A DNA stretch of 64,000 nucleotides. Source: Plutella xylostella (Eukaryota; Arthropoda; Insecta; Lepidoptera; Plutellidae). Location: NCBI RefSeq assembly GCF_932276165.1, contig NC_063984.1, forward strand, positions 1,867,501 through 1,931,500. Reading direction: 5' to 3'. The translations under genes and the position numbers were made by a program. Of the stretch, positions 29,634 to 43,424 are shown piece by piece; the first letter of the stretch is position 1; each line of letters opens with the position of its first letter. The notes under the pieces are model-generated. The model did no database searches, was not told where the DNA came from, and saw only the letters and a program-made list of their open reading frames with translations.

Positions 29634-32600
29634 TTTATCACGATAAAATATACCTACGTAAACTAGGTAGGTACTTATACAAAAAAAAATGTATACCAAC
29701 TCCTATTTTTAAATACTTAAATAAATATTTTCAAAATTATAATCATCAATATTTAAACTCATCCAACTCAAGTCATTTACATCTCCAAGTCAACCCTAAA
29801 GCACTTCTGTGATTGATCGCCTGTTATAAGACGGGGTCTAAATAGACTCGCGAGATCGTTAGAGGGTTACTCGACAGGTTTACGATACTGCTACGTGTGT
29901 TACTGTTCTGTTTATTTCCGTTAAGTTTCAAAACGGATGTCACTTCAATTTTGAAATTGAATTTGGAACCATTTTAGAACGCTTTCAAGTTACCGGCCGG
30001 TGACGGTGTTGGTGTTCGTGTATTTGAGCCACGGTGTTTATGTAGCTAAGAAACTGATGAAATAACTTCATCGAATATTTATCCTCTTCGGAGTATTTCA
30101 GATCTTATAATGGCATCTATGTTCATAATAAAGATGCCCATCAACGTTGTGGGTTGATACAGAGAAAGCATAGAATATAGGTCTCAAATAGCTAGATTAA
30201 TACCTGCATATCCAACAACCAGATATAAGGCAAACACAAGTGCTCACAAAAATGTTTTCCCTATACCGGATTCGAACCCGTAGCCTTCTGTCCTCAAAGT
30301 GGGTTCACTACCTCCGGAGCTACGGTACCGTCAATAATGTGCTACTTTACGTAAAGGAAAGGAATTAATAATATAGAGGATCTGGTATACAAAAATTTAA
30401 CAAGAAAATCTTATTCACAGTTTCCTTAATACCAGCTATTCATTTCACAGTGGGCGATTCCACACGTAAAGCGAGCCTCACAAGATATTGGACGGACGTC
30501 GGGGAAAAAATTGAAATTCTCATAAGAAGGTAGCAATTTTTATTAAAGCGAAAACTGCCAAAAAGCACCTTGTAGTAGGCATCCGCCCTGCAGGGGGCTT
30601 TATAAGGCGGGCGATAAATCAAGGGCGGGAAATTTAAAAGCTGTGCCCGTCCGCAGGAAGGCTCTGCCGAGAAACGGAGGAGAAACATAATGTTTATGGT
30701 ATCATTTTTTAATTAATGAAGTCGTTTCATGTACGGTAGGTACCTATTTGATTTCTGTCACATCAAATCAGTTATTGAGAAGGTAAAATCAGTAGTTAGC
30801 TAAAATCAGTATTGTTACTTTGTAATCGGTCGAGTTTATTTATTTTACTAATAGGTACCTACCTATACGATTTTAGTTTAAAGCTATTGGGAACAGCAGA
30901 AAACTGTAAGTATATAAATTTACGTATTTTATAATACAAAAAATTAATTTAATGTTACTGTTTCCAACTACACTACCTATTCATAATATATCATAACACA
31001 GGATCGTTAACTATTCTTCGCAAATAAAAAAAAACACCCGCTACTGATTGAAGTACGCAAAAAACTCCAAATAGAATCGCTGGCAACACCGACACACGAG
31101 TGCATGCATTTCACTCGATGCTCGCGCCAATTAATTCGATTCTGAAACAAAACGATTCCATACGAATTACTCCTTTGATTCGATTCTGGTACTGCGGGAT
31201 ACCGACCCAAGGCAACATTTATGGCCTTCTAGTGTTCCTAATCCTGTAGGCGTAAGGGTTAAATTCCAACTACGAATTGCATTCAGCATAACGTCAACTG
31301 TGTGCCCACTAGCATTTTTAACACAGACATTTATATCACTAGATGCCACAAATACACTAATTTCTATGAAAACCGGGCGTGCCCAAATTTTTATAGGAAT
31401 TTTTATTTTTGACTATGATAATGACAGCTGGACGGAACTAAATGTATGAACGAAAAGTTTAAAATATTATCAACCTTTTGACACACGTACCTGGGGAATC
31501 TAGTGTCATATATATGTCTGTGATTTTTAACAAGTGGCGTTTTGGTTTTTAATTAATAGTAGGCACAAAGCCTACGGTTGTGTGTCGTCGTAGTTTTGTT
31601 TTGTTAAACTGCGTATAGAAAAACTACTCCATTTTGACAATATCGATACAGCACAGAGAATCCGATTTGGAAAACGCTTTGTTTATAAAAGTTTTTTTTC
31701 ACTTTATATGTACCTATACTTGTTGTAGGTACTTACAGCGAAATTTGTTTTAATTAATTTGTATAAGCCTCGTAAATTAGATCTATAGTTAATAAGTTCC
31801 ATCCATGCAGCCATACCAATATTAAAATTTATTTTTCCCTTTTTTTTTACACCTATAGATAAGATAGATAAGTAGATAAGATCATTGTTATAAACAGCTC
31901 AGATGTTTGGCTGATATTGTAAATATTAGTTTTAAGGATTATTTTGGTTAAATAAATAAATACAAATACTAAGATTTCATAGAATTTAAACCTAAAGCTC
32001 GCATGTGTAATTGTTCAGTGATCAAACCCTAGTCAATACAATTTAGGGTTTTAGTCGATTGACTTCACCCGAGTAGTAGGTAGTAATCCTTGGTTTAGCT
32101 TTGCAGTGGACATGTGTTGTACCCTTGAATAGACAGCTAGATTTATCTTACATGGCATTGTAATATATCAATATGTTATAAACTAGCTGTTTCGCGCGAG
32201 TTTCGTTTCGGTTTAAAAGATTTCCTGTCATCAGATTGTAAAACTTTGCAAAATAACATACATGTAGATAAAAACCGCGTTAAAAAACCCATTCAGCTCT
32301 CACGAAAATGAACCAATTGTTTGGGTGAAAGTATATTCTTTTTATCATTTAAACACTGAAACCAAAATACAGATTGAACCTGTTACTCAAAGAATAAAAC
32401 AACGCAGTACACAAAACCTAACAGAAATATACGCGAAGAAAACTGTATCAAGCACAAAGAACAAAATCCCAATGGTGGACAAAGAGGAAGAGAAATTGTC
32501 GACGTAAACGAATAGCGGCACATCGCAGCACTGCAATCAGGGGTTGCAGACCTAATCCAATGTATTTTTCGTCCCCGTAACACCCATAAGCATATTTCCA

Positions 32601-34332
32601 ATCAAACCGCACAAGGAATCGAGATATATTCTCGATTCTTAATAAAATGTGTTGGTGAATACTATTGTTGCGTTACTGGCAACCCTATGTTCTTTCTACG
32701 TGCGCAAGCGAGTTGCAACTTTAGCGCGGGTATATTAAGTTGAAAGTCCAATGAGAGGTATGGTAGTTATGATGCTTTGGGGTTTAGTAAGGATGATGCT
32801 GGATCTTGGCGTCGAGTAAGGAACGACGTACATTGCCGTATAAATAACATCGGACAATAAATGTAAGCCAAATCAAGGAGCATTGTTGACGCGGATCTCT
32901 TTAGCAGCCGCCGTGTGCGGCAACCCTGATTTTTATTTCTTTATTTGATATCTCAATAAGGCCTCGGGGTGTCAGACTGACTGGTTTGAAGGGGTACGTT
33001 TTTTTTCGGAATTTAAAAATACAAGGTTTTTTTCTTCCATTGTTGGAGTGTTTGATTTATAAATTTGAGGGTCCTCTTTTTATTGGGTTACGTTTTTTGT
33101 AATAAAGTTTATTGGTGGACTTCTCAGATTGGACTCCATTCTTTGAATTTGTGACTGATTGCATTATTAAAATATTATTTAAGTATATAGGTAGTCGTTT
33201 TATAGATGATTTAGCTTTACGGGCGGCATCATAAATATTTCCAACTCTGCAGGTCCGTTGGGTTTTGTAAAGCAACAACTAACAGTCTACAACTTGCATC
33301 AGCAAAAATTGAAAAAATCTCCCCGGAAAATTCAATTAGGTTGAGCTCAGCAGCCATATCTCTCCATCACTCGATGCACCGGCTCAGCACTGGCTATCCG
33401 GAAAAACACCGAATAATCGATACCAAGTCAAGGTGTATCGAATAAATAATTCGTATTTGGAATTTCGCTCACGTCCCTGGTACCTCCTTGCGGACTGCAA
33501 GTGAAGCGACCATGGAGGTCGGATGGTTTGGAGTGGGGAACTTTTTTGATTGAAGTAAAAAGTTTTTGGATATTTTTTATCAATTTATGTTTACGTTTTA
33601 TTTTATAAATAAACACCGAATACTTGGAACAGGAACATAGGCTTATCAGAGTTGTTTGTTTTCTTATGCAAATAATCATCTCTTTTTATTAAGAAAACTC
33701 GATCTTTATCTCCATTGAATGTGTATGAATATGAATACAGAAAAAAACAAGCTGCAAAATCAACAAAAAAACCCGATGCCCCTTCGGAACTATCCAAGAC
33801 TTCCTAAATCTCGACACTAAGTATGGTGTGTTAGAAAATAAATTCGGAGCATAGTGCGGTTGGCGTACAAATTCCACAAAAAAGCATACAACATGAGGTG
33901 TGAGACGCCGCCGGTGTGTTGGCGCGCGATAGCTTTCTGAACGTGCCCCGCTCATGAGCAGTTCCATTTTTGAAACTGCAATGTTATCATTTTTACTGGC
34001 TGGTTTGATTGTAGGAAGTTTTCCTTCTTTTTTTTCTTGATTTTCTTAAGTGCATGGTTACTTTTGAATGGGCTTTGATGATGTCAAAATAATACAGATG
34101 TTGCAAAAGTAGTACAGTAAGCCTATAATGATGTACAGAAACTTTGTTAATCACCTGACTTTTTAGTAATGATTATATTTTTCGTGAGTTTCCGTAACTC
34201 GTTGAAAAAAAGTTGTTCAAAATGACCTCCTGAGTCACCCCCCTTGGCTTAATATCCTATAGCCTAGCCTCCGTTGTAAATTATAAGGTTATTAAATTTA
34301 TCATGTAATCTAAGATACGTATACATAGTACG
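29633..34332. other. Unassigned DNA, about 4.7 kb
   Basis: No exon, RNA gene or complete element recognised. A SINE-head-like stretch lies at 30,255-30,335. A weak SINE-C-like start (AACTAGCTGTTTCGCGCGAG) lies at 32,183. A possible M3 relative is near 34,095-34,265. The open frames here are short and without motifs. Confidence 0.4.
30255..30335 (-). repeat. tRNA-like SINE head fragment
   Basis: On the minus strand GTAGCTCCGGAGGTAGTGAA and, 30 bases later, GGGTTCGAATCCGGTATAG give A- and B-box-like sequence. The arms do not fold as a full tRNA, so I read it as a SINE head. Confidence 0.4.
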
Positions 34333-34545
34333 TATTTCATCATCATCATCAGCCAATACTCATCCACTGCTGGACATAGGCCTCTCCCAAGGAGCGCCAC
34401 AACACTTGGTCCTCGGCCTCTCTCATCCTACCACTACCAGCTACCCGCCTAAGGTCGTCAGTCCAGCGGGCAGGAGGGCGTCCCACGATGCGATACGTTC
34501 GTGGTCTCCACTCGAGAACTCGTCTACCCCAACGGTTATCGGTTC
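34333..34545 (-). pseudogene. RTE-clade LINE, C-terminal end of reverse transcriptase ORF and tail
   Basis: On the minus strand about 65 codons are open to a stop near 34,352: WGRRVLEWRPRT, VGRPPARWTDDLRRVAGSGR and LWRSLGEAYVQQWMSIG, the conserved C-terminus of lepidopteran RTE-type ORFs. After the stop comes a TGATGA-type tail (CATCATCATCATCAGCC on the plus strand). This is a 5'-truncated insertion with an intact frame over the surviving part. It has no promoter and makes nothing on its own. Confidence 0.8.
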
Positions 34546-36641
34546 TTCGTACGTATTTATTCCTTTATTATTATTTTTTTATTGGGTTGTGCGATTATCA
34601 TTGCGTTCCGCGTGTACAAGATCATGACGTCACACGCGCCGCAACCGCTGCGGTCGCTGCAGCTGAACGCAGCTGTGCTTCAGCGAGATCACTATCTATA
34701 TGACAAAAAAATATATTATTTTCTTTTCTTTAAATCTGTATTTTTCTTTTTGTTGTTGTTGCTGTCTATATTGTGTCGAATACATGTATCTTTATCTTTT
34801 TATCTTTAAAAACGAAGTTTCGGAGCGTTGCTGTGCGAGCCACTCTATGTCGTAGTATTTACCTTGCCGCTTGCACTCGATAGCTCTCGTTATTCGCTTT
34901 TCGTCAGTATTGAGTAACCCTCCAGATGGGCTAGTACGGGGCGCATTTAAGACGTGACAAGAGTTTTGGATCGCGCTCACTCACATCGCGCAGCCTCAAG
35001 AGGGAGCGCGACGGACAACTTTTATCACGTCTTATTAGCGTCTCGTCCTACATGGCCAGGTAGCAATTAAAAAAACAACGTGAGATATGCCATTTGGTAA
35101 TGCATATTTGTCTAGTAGAGTCTATTTTTTTATTATTTAAGAGGGGGAGAATTTTTATGAGGATGCCTTTATGTATCAGTAAGGATATACGCTACGGCAT
35201 CATGATGGCTCTTTCCATATTCACATCCGTGTGTCAACAAAAAGCGTAAATATAGTAATTAAAAGTTAAATTTAAGTATAAAAATAAAATAAATTTCACT
35301 ACTCTTTAGTTAGTGTACTAAACGTTATAAAAAGAATTAAGTAGAAACTATTTATTTTAATAGCCATTTATATCGCTTGTGCAAAAACTCATCAATTTTA
35401 AATAGCAGTCATGAATTCATGATAAAGACGTCAAAATAATGAAAAGAAAGTTTCGCCAGCCGATGCCATAAATTAAATGTCAAAAATCCACCCTCCGCAA
35501 GCCTATTATCAAACTCTAGATCTTTGCAATGCCCAAATAGCATTAATAACAAGCATTATAAAATACCCCTCGGATCTAACCCGCGTCACGCATATCAAGA
35601 ACATAAATCAAAAGAGCCAGAAATTATTTAAATGCCATAATGACTCACGGGTAAAAGTTACCGCTACCCTGTATTTATCACGCCCGGCCCCAGATTACCG
35701 AGAAAAGGGTTAATATACGAAAGAACCAGCCAATAATTTATCTGCCAAATTTTATTTGAGCTTTAAATCAAGTAGATAAGATTGATTTTGTGGTGGCCGC
35801 CAGTGGAGGTTCCATTTTATTCGTTTAAAATTTGAATGTTATGAACGGCAATCCGTCTTTGTGGCCAGTATCGAATGAGCTGGAATGTTTGTAATTGATT
35901 GGGGTAGCTCACCATAGAGGTTATAACATTATGTGCTTAAAGTTCCTACGTAATTCGATCAATTTTATTTTTTATATTAAAATAGAATGCGATATACTTA
36001 AACTGCGGCGTACATAAAGGCCATTTGCGTCAGCCAGCATTACTCTTGGCACAAAAAGTCCAGCCAAATAAACAATACTCTTTTCTAGTGGTATTGAACA
36101 AAAAGTCTGTGAGACGGGGGGCGGAGAGGGGTCATTTGTTACAATTTACTTCACCGGATGCGGGCTCCCTTGCTAATGGACTATGCTTTATTTGACTGCC
36201 AAAGATCTGCCGCTGGAACTGGTAGCGGCATTTTTTGCTGCTCCTTTGGTATGCGATATCGATTTTAGTGTCGGCAAAATTGGTTAGAACTTTATAAGTA
36301 CTAATTGTACAAATTGATTAACTCATCATTGAAATCACGAAACACTAGCGTGAAATACTAGTATTGGCATAAAGTTCACAAGCTCTGCCTACATAATTTA
36401 ATTTAATATTTTTTACGTAATTGTACTACAACCGCATGTAATGTTAGTATAATTAAACCTTGCTTATTAAATAAACAATAGGGTATGTTCTCACATGAAT
36501 AAGGAATAGGCCTGTTAATAAATAAGTACCTAAGTATATCAAATTACAAAGAACATTACATTGAGGCAAGATACTTAATTAATACTCACCAAAGCCAGCT
36601 AATGAAATGAAAAGAAAATACACTGTTATTAGTCATTGTGT
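34546..36641. other. Unassigned DNA with an R7 copy
   Basis: R7 occupies about 34,809-34,923. The remainder shows no exon, RNA or element boundary. The 78-codon open frame at 35,477-35,713 has no recognisable motif. Confidence 0.4.
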
Positions 36642-36810
36642 TCTCGGGTCTTGGATGTGCCCGTAAAATGGCAATAGGCCCGCCCCCTATTACATTGGGA
36701 CTAACATACACTCTGGCGAAAAGTGGGTGCAGCAATGCACCTCTGCCTACCCCGCAAGGGAGTACATTAGTACAAGGCGTGAGTGCGTGTTTTTTTTTTT
36801 TTTTTTTTTT
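36642..36810 (+). mobile_element. 5'-truncated SINE-A2 with 11-bp target duplication
   Basis: Body TCTCGGGTCTTGGATGTGCC to AAGGCGTGAGTGCGTG, then a 22-base T run. AGTCATTGTGT occurs at 36,631-36,641 and directly after the tail at 36,811-36,821. The head is missing. Confidence 0.85.
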
Positions 36811-38050
36811 AGTCATTGTGTCTTTGCGTCTTTGTTGCATGTTTTTTTTTTTTATATGCTATTAAGGTAATTTTAGTGTTATTAAACCACAATTTTAACG
36901 AATAATTTAATTAATATTGGTACAAAAAAACATGCTTATTATCTCGAACTTACATACATTAACAGAAAAAAACCCTTCCGGATTTAAATATAACGATTCG
37001 GATTTCGGATTTAAAGATCTTATACCTTTGCATCGAAATATCCTTCCACCCAAAAGTTGCCCAGAAGAAATCGCTTTAAGCGATAAGGCCGCCATTTGTA
37101 CATAATTATGTGTTTGATTAAGTTTTTTGTAATTTTGTCCATGTTTTTGTGTACAAATAAAGAATATCTATTATATTCTATACCTAAATCTATCCTTATT
37201 AAAAATTACCAACTCACTCTGTTAGTAAAAATAAAACCATAGATAAATTATATCATAATACAGGCCTTTACATAAATGCAACATGCAGACATAATATATT
37301 TATTATTTCTTCTCTTTCCCTGACAGATGTTTTTGGGGCGTGTCTTCTGTCACACAATAAATGCAGAAACGAGACTTAAGGGCCCGTACAGGGTGACGTG
37401 CCGCGCCAATTTTGGGTTTTCAATGCTCTTCACACAGCACACGCAGTGACACGCACACATGTAAGTTTGCACAGTGGGTCGATAAACTTTTACTCGCCAA
37501 CTTTATTGACAATTATGTTCAAGTACATTTTGGGTGATTTTAGGGTAAGTAAGTATAATTCTTACTTACACTGGTAGGCACCAGGAAAGAGTAGAAATTA
37601 ATAGGGGTGCCACTTTACTCTATACTCGGAACCCGATTAGCTTTCTCAAACAAATGTGGTATTTACTTGTAGAAAGGTAACTACAAGTATTAAAGTGTAT
37701 ACATAATAAGTTTCGGGCATTCTCCAGCCAACTGAACCCCGACGACAAAGCAAAGTAAATACATAGTGTCGCAAAAGGGCTATACTAAGCCAAAAGGGGA
37801 TGACTCAAGGGGTCATTCTGAACAACTTTTGTTAAAAAAATATTCGTTTTCCATGGTAAAAAGTCACATGTCCAACAAAGTTAATTTCCAACACTCGTAG
37901 AGCAAAAGTTCAGAATGACCCCCTCCCTGTCTTACTCCTTTTTACCGGACTGCCGAAAGAGGAGGGTAATGTTTTTTGGTTGATGTATGTATGTTTGTCT
38001 GTTTCTTTGTTCCCTCCTGTAGCCTAAACGGTTTGATAGATTTTGATGTA
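36811..38050. other. Unassigned DNA with a LINE 3' end
   Basis: About 37,050-37,180 (GATAAGGCCGCCATTTGTAC to CAAATAAAGAATATCTATTA) is a LINE 3' tail shared with 48,700-48,811. Near 37,770-37,930 there is an M3-like start (AAAAGGGCTATACTAAGCC) with inverted GTTCAGAATGACCCC and GGGGTCATTCTGAAC sequences. No gene seen. Confidence 0.45.
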
Positions 38051-38989
38051 GGGGAACCCGGGGTAAGACGGGGTCGCTAAGGGAAAATAAAAAAAACAAC
38101 AGGTATTTATAACCACAATGTTATCAATTATTTATGGCTCATCAGGAACTTAATGACGAACACTTTGGCACAGCTTTTGCCAAAAAAGTAATCATTACAA
38201 TTGAATTATTTTAAGAAATGTAAAAAAATGGGAAGTAAACCATCTTGCCCCATGTACGGGGTAAGATGGGGTAAGTATACTATGTGGGACACAAAAAAGA
38301 CAAACAACACTTCTTCTGTGTTTTTTTCGTCAACACCAACACCTGCAGTGTTAGCCCAACGCCTGCACCTTTGACATCCGACCCAGATTTACGTAGATTT
38401 AAAGTAGGACTGTTGATATCCTCACAGTAGAGGTAGACACAGTCATCTTCGTTGTTATTCTTCTTAGTAGGCAGTACGTGCTTTGTCTTTTTAGCCAACC
38501 TCCCTGTAGCCCTTTTAGAATCCTCCTACAATGTCAAATATCGGGTTGGGGAAAAAAAAATCTTAACCAAGCTAGATCCGTACCCTATCTTGCCCCTCCA
38601 AAAATACCCCTTCTTGCCCCACGTTATATTTTTTATGAAAATAATTCATAAAAAAAATACTTTCAATGTTAAAGTGATTTTGCACATATTTAAACAAAGC
38701 GTACCAAACCTTAAATAAAAACACACAATTAACAAAAATGCGACTGTTTCTCTTACTGAGTTGTGACATTGTTTCTACCGGTCAAAAATAACATGTACAC
38801 TACGCAAAAACAAACAATTGAGCTTACACAAAAAACGCATGCGCTCACACCTGCTGTCACTGGCGCACTAAAGGTTAATCATTTAAGCCTTTCTATTGGC
38901 TCATTACTCAGATTCCTAATATGTACAGTTTTGCATATAAGTGGGGGGCCCCGTCTTACCTCGCGACCCCATCTTACCCCGGGTTCCCC
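38051..38989. mobile_element. 939-bp DNA transposon derivative with 29-bp TIRs
   Basis: Starts GGGGAACCCGGGGTAAGACG and ends TCTTACCCCGGGTTCCCC, with TA on both sides (38,049-38,050 and 38,990-38,991). The inverted match continues through GGGGTCGC and GCGACCCC. Internal copies of TAAGATGGGG-type sequence occur near 38,265 and 38,580. A minus-strand open frame (38,498-38,280) has a lysine-rich start and Cys residues but no clear transposase domain. Best read as a non-autonomous or decayed Tc1/mariner/pogo-type element. Confidence 0.75.
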
Positions 38990-39287
38990 TATGAGGTATT
39001 GTTAGAAGCGTATTGATGGCGCGATGGTTATAGGCTATGTGACGTTCCATTAAAATGAACATAGCGCCCTCTAGACGACATAACGTGATGGTCGAAAAAA
39101 TAATAATTCAACTTTGCCGTGTAAGGTATCAAATGAAAGGGCTTGATTTTCACATTATAAAAATATGCATATTGAAGGTATTTAAATAACAACACCAAAA
39201 TTATTGAAATAAAAAATGATCATGAACTACTGACGTAAAATTTCATAAAATAAAAACAACTAAAAAGTTACAAATAAAAAAATACAA

Positions 39288-39512
39288 TTATAAACAAACG
39301 AAAAACCCGACTGTACGCTAAAAACAAGTCCCAATGTTAATGGAAAGTATCGCAGGCGGGGACCAACTTGACCGCCACTCAAGGCCGTTTTCTAAGTAAC
39401 ATTCAGCTAAATGGTGAACCCTCTGCTGGTCCCCGCCTACGATACTTTCCATTAACATTGGGACTTGTTTTCATATTTTTAGCGTGCAGTCGGGTTTTTT
39501 GTTTGTTTATAA
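39288..39512. mobile_element. Foldback MITE, about 225 bp
   Basis: TTATAAACAAACGAAAAACC at the left mirrors GGTTTTTTGTTTGTTTATAA at the right. The arms continue through ACAAGTCCCAATGTTAATGG, AAAGTATCG and GCGGGGACCA, giving about 85 bases per arm and a short centre. There is no coding capacity, and target duplication is not clear. Confidence 0.7.
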
Positions 39513-41752
39513 TTTGTTTAGTACTATATACCGCTTTTTCAATACCTACAGTACATTTTTTGGTAGCAGCATAATATTTTTACTTAATTTTAGGGTTTCG
39601 AACGTCAAAAGAAAAAAAGCAACCGTTATAGGATCTCTTTGTTGTCCGTCTGTCACCGCCCTTTTTCTCAGAAACGGGTAAAGATATCAAGCTGATATTT
39701 CGCATAGATGGGGAGTAACCCAAAAAAAATATGATGGTACTCCCTGTCCCACACAAGTAAATTGGGGCTTATATTTTTTCCAGTTATTTTGATGTGTATC
39801 CTTTTTTTTCTTTGATGTTTTGTATAAGTATGTGTTTGTTTTCTTTAAATCTGTATTTTTTTTGTTGTTGCTGTCTATGTGTCGAATAAATGTATCTTTA
39901 TCTTCAAATCACGCCATCTATCGTTTGTTTTTTTTGTGGCTACTGTCTATAGAAGAAATTCCGTCATTGACAATTTTACGTTACGAATTTATTTTTATTT
40001 ATTTTATTTCTATTTTTACATTTTCGTGGAGAACCAACAGCATTTTGTTAATAAATAATTATTACTTATGAACACATAACAACTTGATGCCATTAACAGA
40101 ATGAACTTAGTAAACCCAGTAAACCTAACACATCCAGAGGAAAAATAAAATCTCTTTCTCTCTCTCTGAAAAACATACTAAATAGCCCAAACTCGATGCT
40201 TTTAGCTATAAACATCTTTGAAATAAAATTGAGCCACCACCGTGTTACTGCCCTCATCAGATCCTCACGAGACCATACCTCAACCAGCACCAAGAGACTG
40301 TATTTTTGATCCCTAACCTAATGTTCGTGCGTATTGTCATCACTTAGATCCATTCGCTATATTCCTGCTCCTCATCAGACCTTTACGAGACTGTAATGTC
40401 ACGAGAATATTGCACACTATCTAATTTAATTTAATGTATTGAATATACTGGAAGAATTATGCTTCCTCAATTTCAAATCAAATTATGTTGGTGTCATAAA
40501 AGTTGAAAAAGTGCAATGACAACCAATGTGCAGTGATTTTGTATCTGTACACGATAAGATCGCGAGCTGTCAGTGCTGCCTAAACCGACGTGACCCTTCT
40601 TTGGAGGCCAGCGGCCAACTGAGTCAAACGTCACTTGTGTTTATGATTTTATAACACAGAAAACCGCCATAGATATTTGTATGAAGATTTGAGGGAAAAA
40701 AATTGCTCAAGTTTGGGATTAATTTACACAAAATAAGTGTGTGTTTATTAAAAAACAAGGTATTTAGCGCCTAGTCCAAGCCTTTAACTTTATAATATGA
40801 TAAAAATCATATGAAAATTCTTGATGATTACGACACAGTTGTTACAATACGGGACTGGTTTTTCGTCATATTCTGAATTTAATTTACAGTTATCCATAAG
40901 CTTTTACTTAAATTCGAATGATTCAGCACCTAGCTAGACTCTTCGACTACCGGTGTGATTTTTTTCAAGGCTGTAGAGCATCATTTACTACATAATTCTA
41001 TGACAATGCCAACCCTCGATTGCCTATTGCCGACCCTTAAAGAAGCCGCAAATGGGGAACTAACCAGAGATCTGTGAGTGCCGCATTTTTTACATACGGT
41101 CTTTTGGGCGCCAGCATAGGTTGTAACTTTTTATAAATAACCGTATACCTACTTAAGTACTTATTCCAATGTTTGTTTATATTTTTTTGTTAGTGAGGGC
41201 AGTTAAGAACTAGTGATAATTTGTATAATCAACGTACTCGAAAATTTACGTTTCATTACTCGTATTGTAATTTTACTAATTGTTTACCTGAATTATTAAA
41301 GATGAATAGGAAATACCTAAGTAAATCAAAAATATTGTTATTTAAGCAGGCTCAATTCAATTATTTATTGCCTATTGCCGCATAATACATACTTCTGAAT
41401 TTAGGTAAAAAAAGATAAATTTATCTCTAAAAATCACCAAGAAACCATTTTACCATCACAGATTTTAAGTATCGTTCTTAATTTTTCCGCTTTACATTAT
41501 TATTATTTTAAGTACTTATAGGTAGGTATGTAGTTTTTTTTTACTCCACTGGTATGATTATCCGTATTTGTGTGTAATTTCACGCTTATTTCGTAATCGT
41601 GTAATAACAGAGCTACAATTTGCGGTTTTGGTGGTTCGTGACAATTGAAAAGCATCTGTTTGATCCACCTGGCGTTTAAGTGTTACGCGACCAAATGAGA
41701 GAGGTAGCTTTTATGCTCCGTATTTTGTTGGAAAAATTAAATTATACTCTTT
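39513..41752. other. Unassigned DNA
   Basis: No exon, RNA gene or element boundary recognised. A CT-rich run lies near 40,150. Confidence 0.4.
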
Positions 41753-41885
41753 GGCCACTTACAGAAACATATTAAATCTAGATTTAGTGTTAAATCTCGA
41801 TTTAGTGTCAAATTTTATATGGATTGACGGTTCTTAAATCGAGATTTGACACTAAACCTAGATTTAAATGTTTGTGCAAGTGGCC
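41753..41885. mobile_element. MITE family M6, copy 1
   Basis: GGCCACTTACAGAAACATAT at the left and AAATGTTTGTGCAAGTGGCC at the right, with inverted AAATCTAGATTTAGTG and AATCGAGATTTGACAC inside. Homologous to 54,388-54,526. A target duplication is not clear in this copy. Confidence 0.7.
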
Positions 41886-43424
41886 CTATGAATGATATAT
41901 ATTTGCATTGATGTTTTTAAATTTTAGACACAAATAACTTAAACAAACTTAAGTTAAATGTTTCGTTATTTTGAAGTTAAAAAAAGAGTAGGTACTTACA
42001 CAGAGTTCACACTATGAATCATTTAAGTGACTGTAAAATACCTACGTAGCTCTTATACATTATTCCATCAAGTTGCAACAATGCCCCATCGTTCTAAACA
42101 GACAAATTAATTAGAGATACTTTGAAAAACAGAAGAAACGGCGCTAACCCGTCAGCGAGCGGTAGACAAGAGTTTAATTAATTTAATTACGGAACCCGGT
42201 GTTGTGTTGCTTTTTTAAATACTACTTTCTTCGACTGCGAAAGGACATTTCAATTAAGGATTTGTAAGAAAAAAGTAATAGAACTTCCTAAAGGGTAAGA
42301 AACAGAATTAGTTTTTTTTGTTCTGATTAAAATAAACTGTGCCGTTGTTATGTTTTATGCTGTGGCTTGCTTATACTGTATAATATTATTTCACAATAAA
42401 AGCTAACTGCTCCCCTCCCTTTGTGGTTCCCTCAAAAGGAAATAAATGTGCATAGTGTGAGTCTAGCCGATTTGTTGCGTACCATTTACGTAAATATGTT
42501 TTGCCAGAAAACATAAATCATCTTGGTTTTTCAATATGGTTTGTATGAAATACAAAGTTAAAAGGTCGGTATTAACTCTCAAGTATATTTCGAAATGTGC
42601 GAGGAATGGTAGCCTTTTTTTTAAGGACTATTCAGCTTTGTCCCTGAGAATTTCATACTTCAATATCGTGAAAAATGTAAACAAAATCGTAAGTACCTCT
42701 ACATAATTGCAATGGCCCTTGCTATGTTTAAATTTAATTAAGATTCTTATAATTATAGAAATAATAATTTATGATTCCTACTGGACCGACATGTACGTGA
42801 CTTTATATTAAAACATTAATATTCTATAGCACGTAAAAGGACAGTTCCCAGGGTCCAGATAAATCAAACGATATCATTAATTTCAAAAGTAAAGTCCGGC
42901 CACGCTAACTTCGCAACAGCACAGTTAGTTACAAAAGAATTATTAGGAAAATACAATAATCTTTATTTGCACCAAAAGGAAATAATACTAATAAAAACTT
43001 ATAAACTAGGAACAAACCGTAATTACAAAAAGGCGGTTTTTATTGCATAAAACAATCTCTACGACACAACCTTTGGATAGAAGAGATAATAATAATATGA
43101 AATATAAGAAAAAATCAGTATACGTAAAGGTTTACATAACAATAAAAATACGAACCTAAAATGTCGATAAACAATTTTATTACTGCATTCAACAGGTCTA
43201 CAAAATAATTTCATTTAATCGCAGAAATAAATCAATTCTAGTAATGAAATGGGTTTCCATATTTTGGCCCCACTTGGCCGTAGAAATTGGTCCCTTATTA
43301 GGTGCTCTTTATAAAAATCAGTATGGCAAAGTAAAAATATGTAAATAATGTTTTATAGGATAAGTATTATTAGCTGTAATGTAACTAACATAGAATAAGC
43401 AACATTGTTACTAACAAATTATGG
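41886..43424. other. Unassigned DNA
   Basis: AATACAATAATCTTTATTTG near 42,951-42,970 may be an inverted LINE end. Nothing else is recognised. Confidence 0.35.

Noticed and set aside
38280..38498. Minus-strand frame as a pogo-type transposase C-terminus
   Set aside because: Only a lysine-rich stretch and a few cysteines; not enough to name it.
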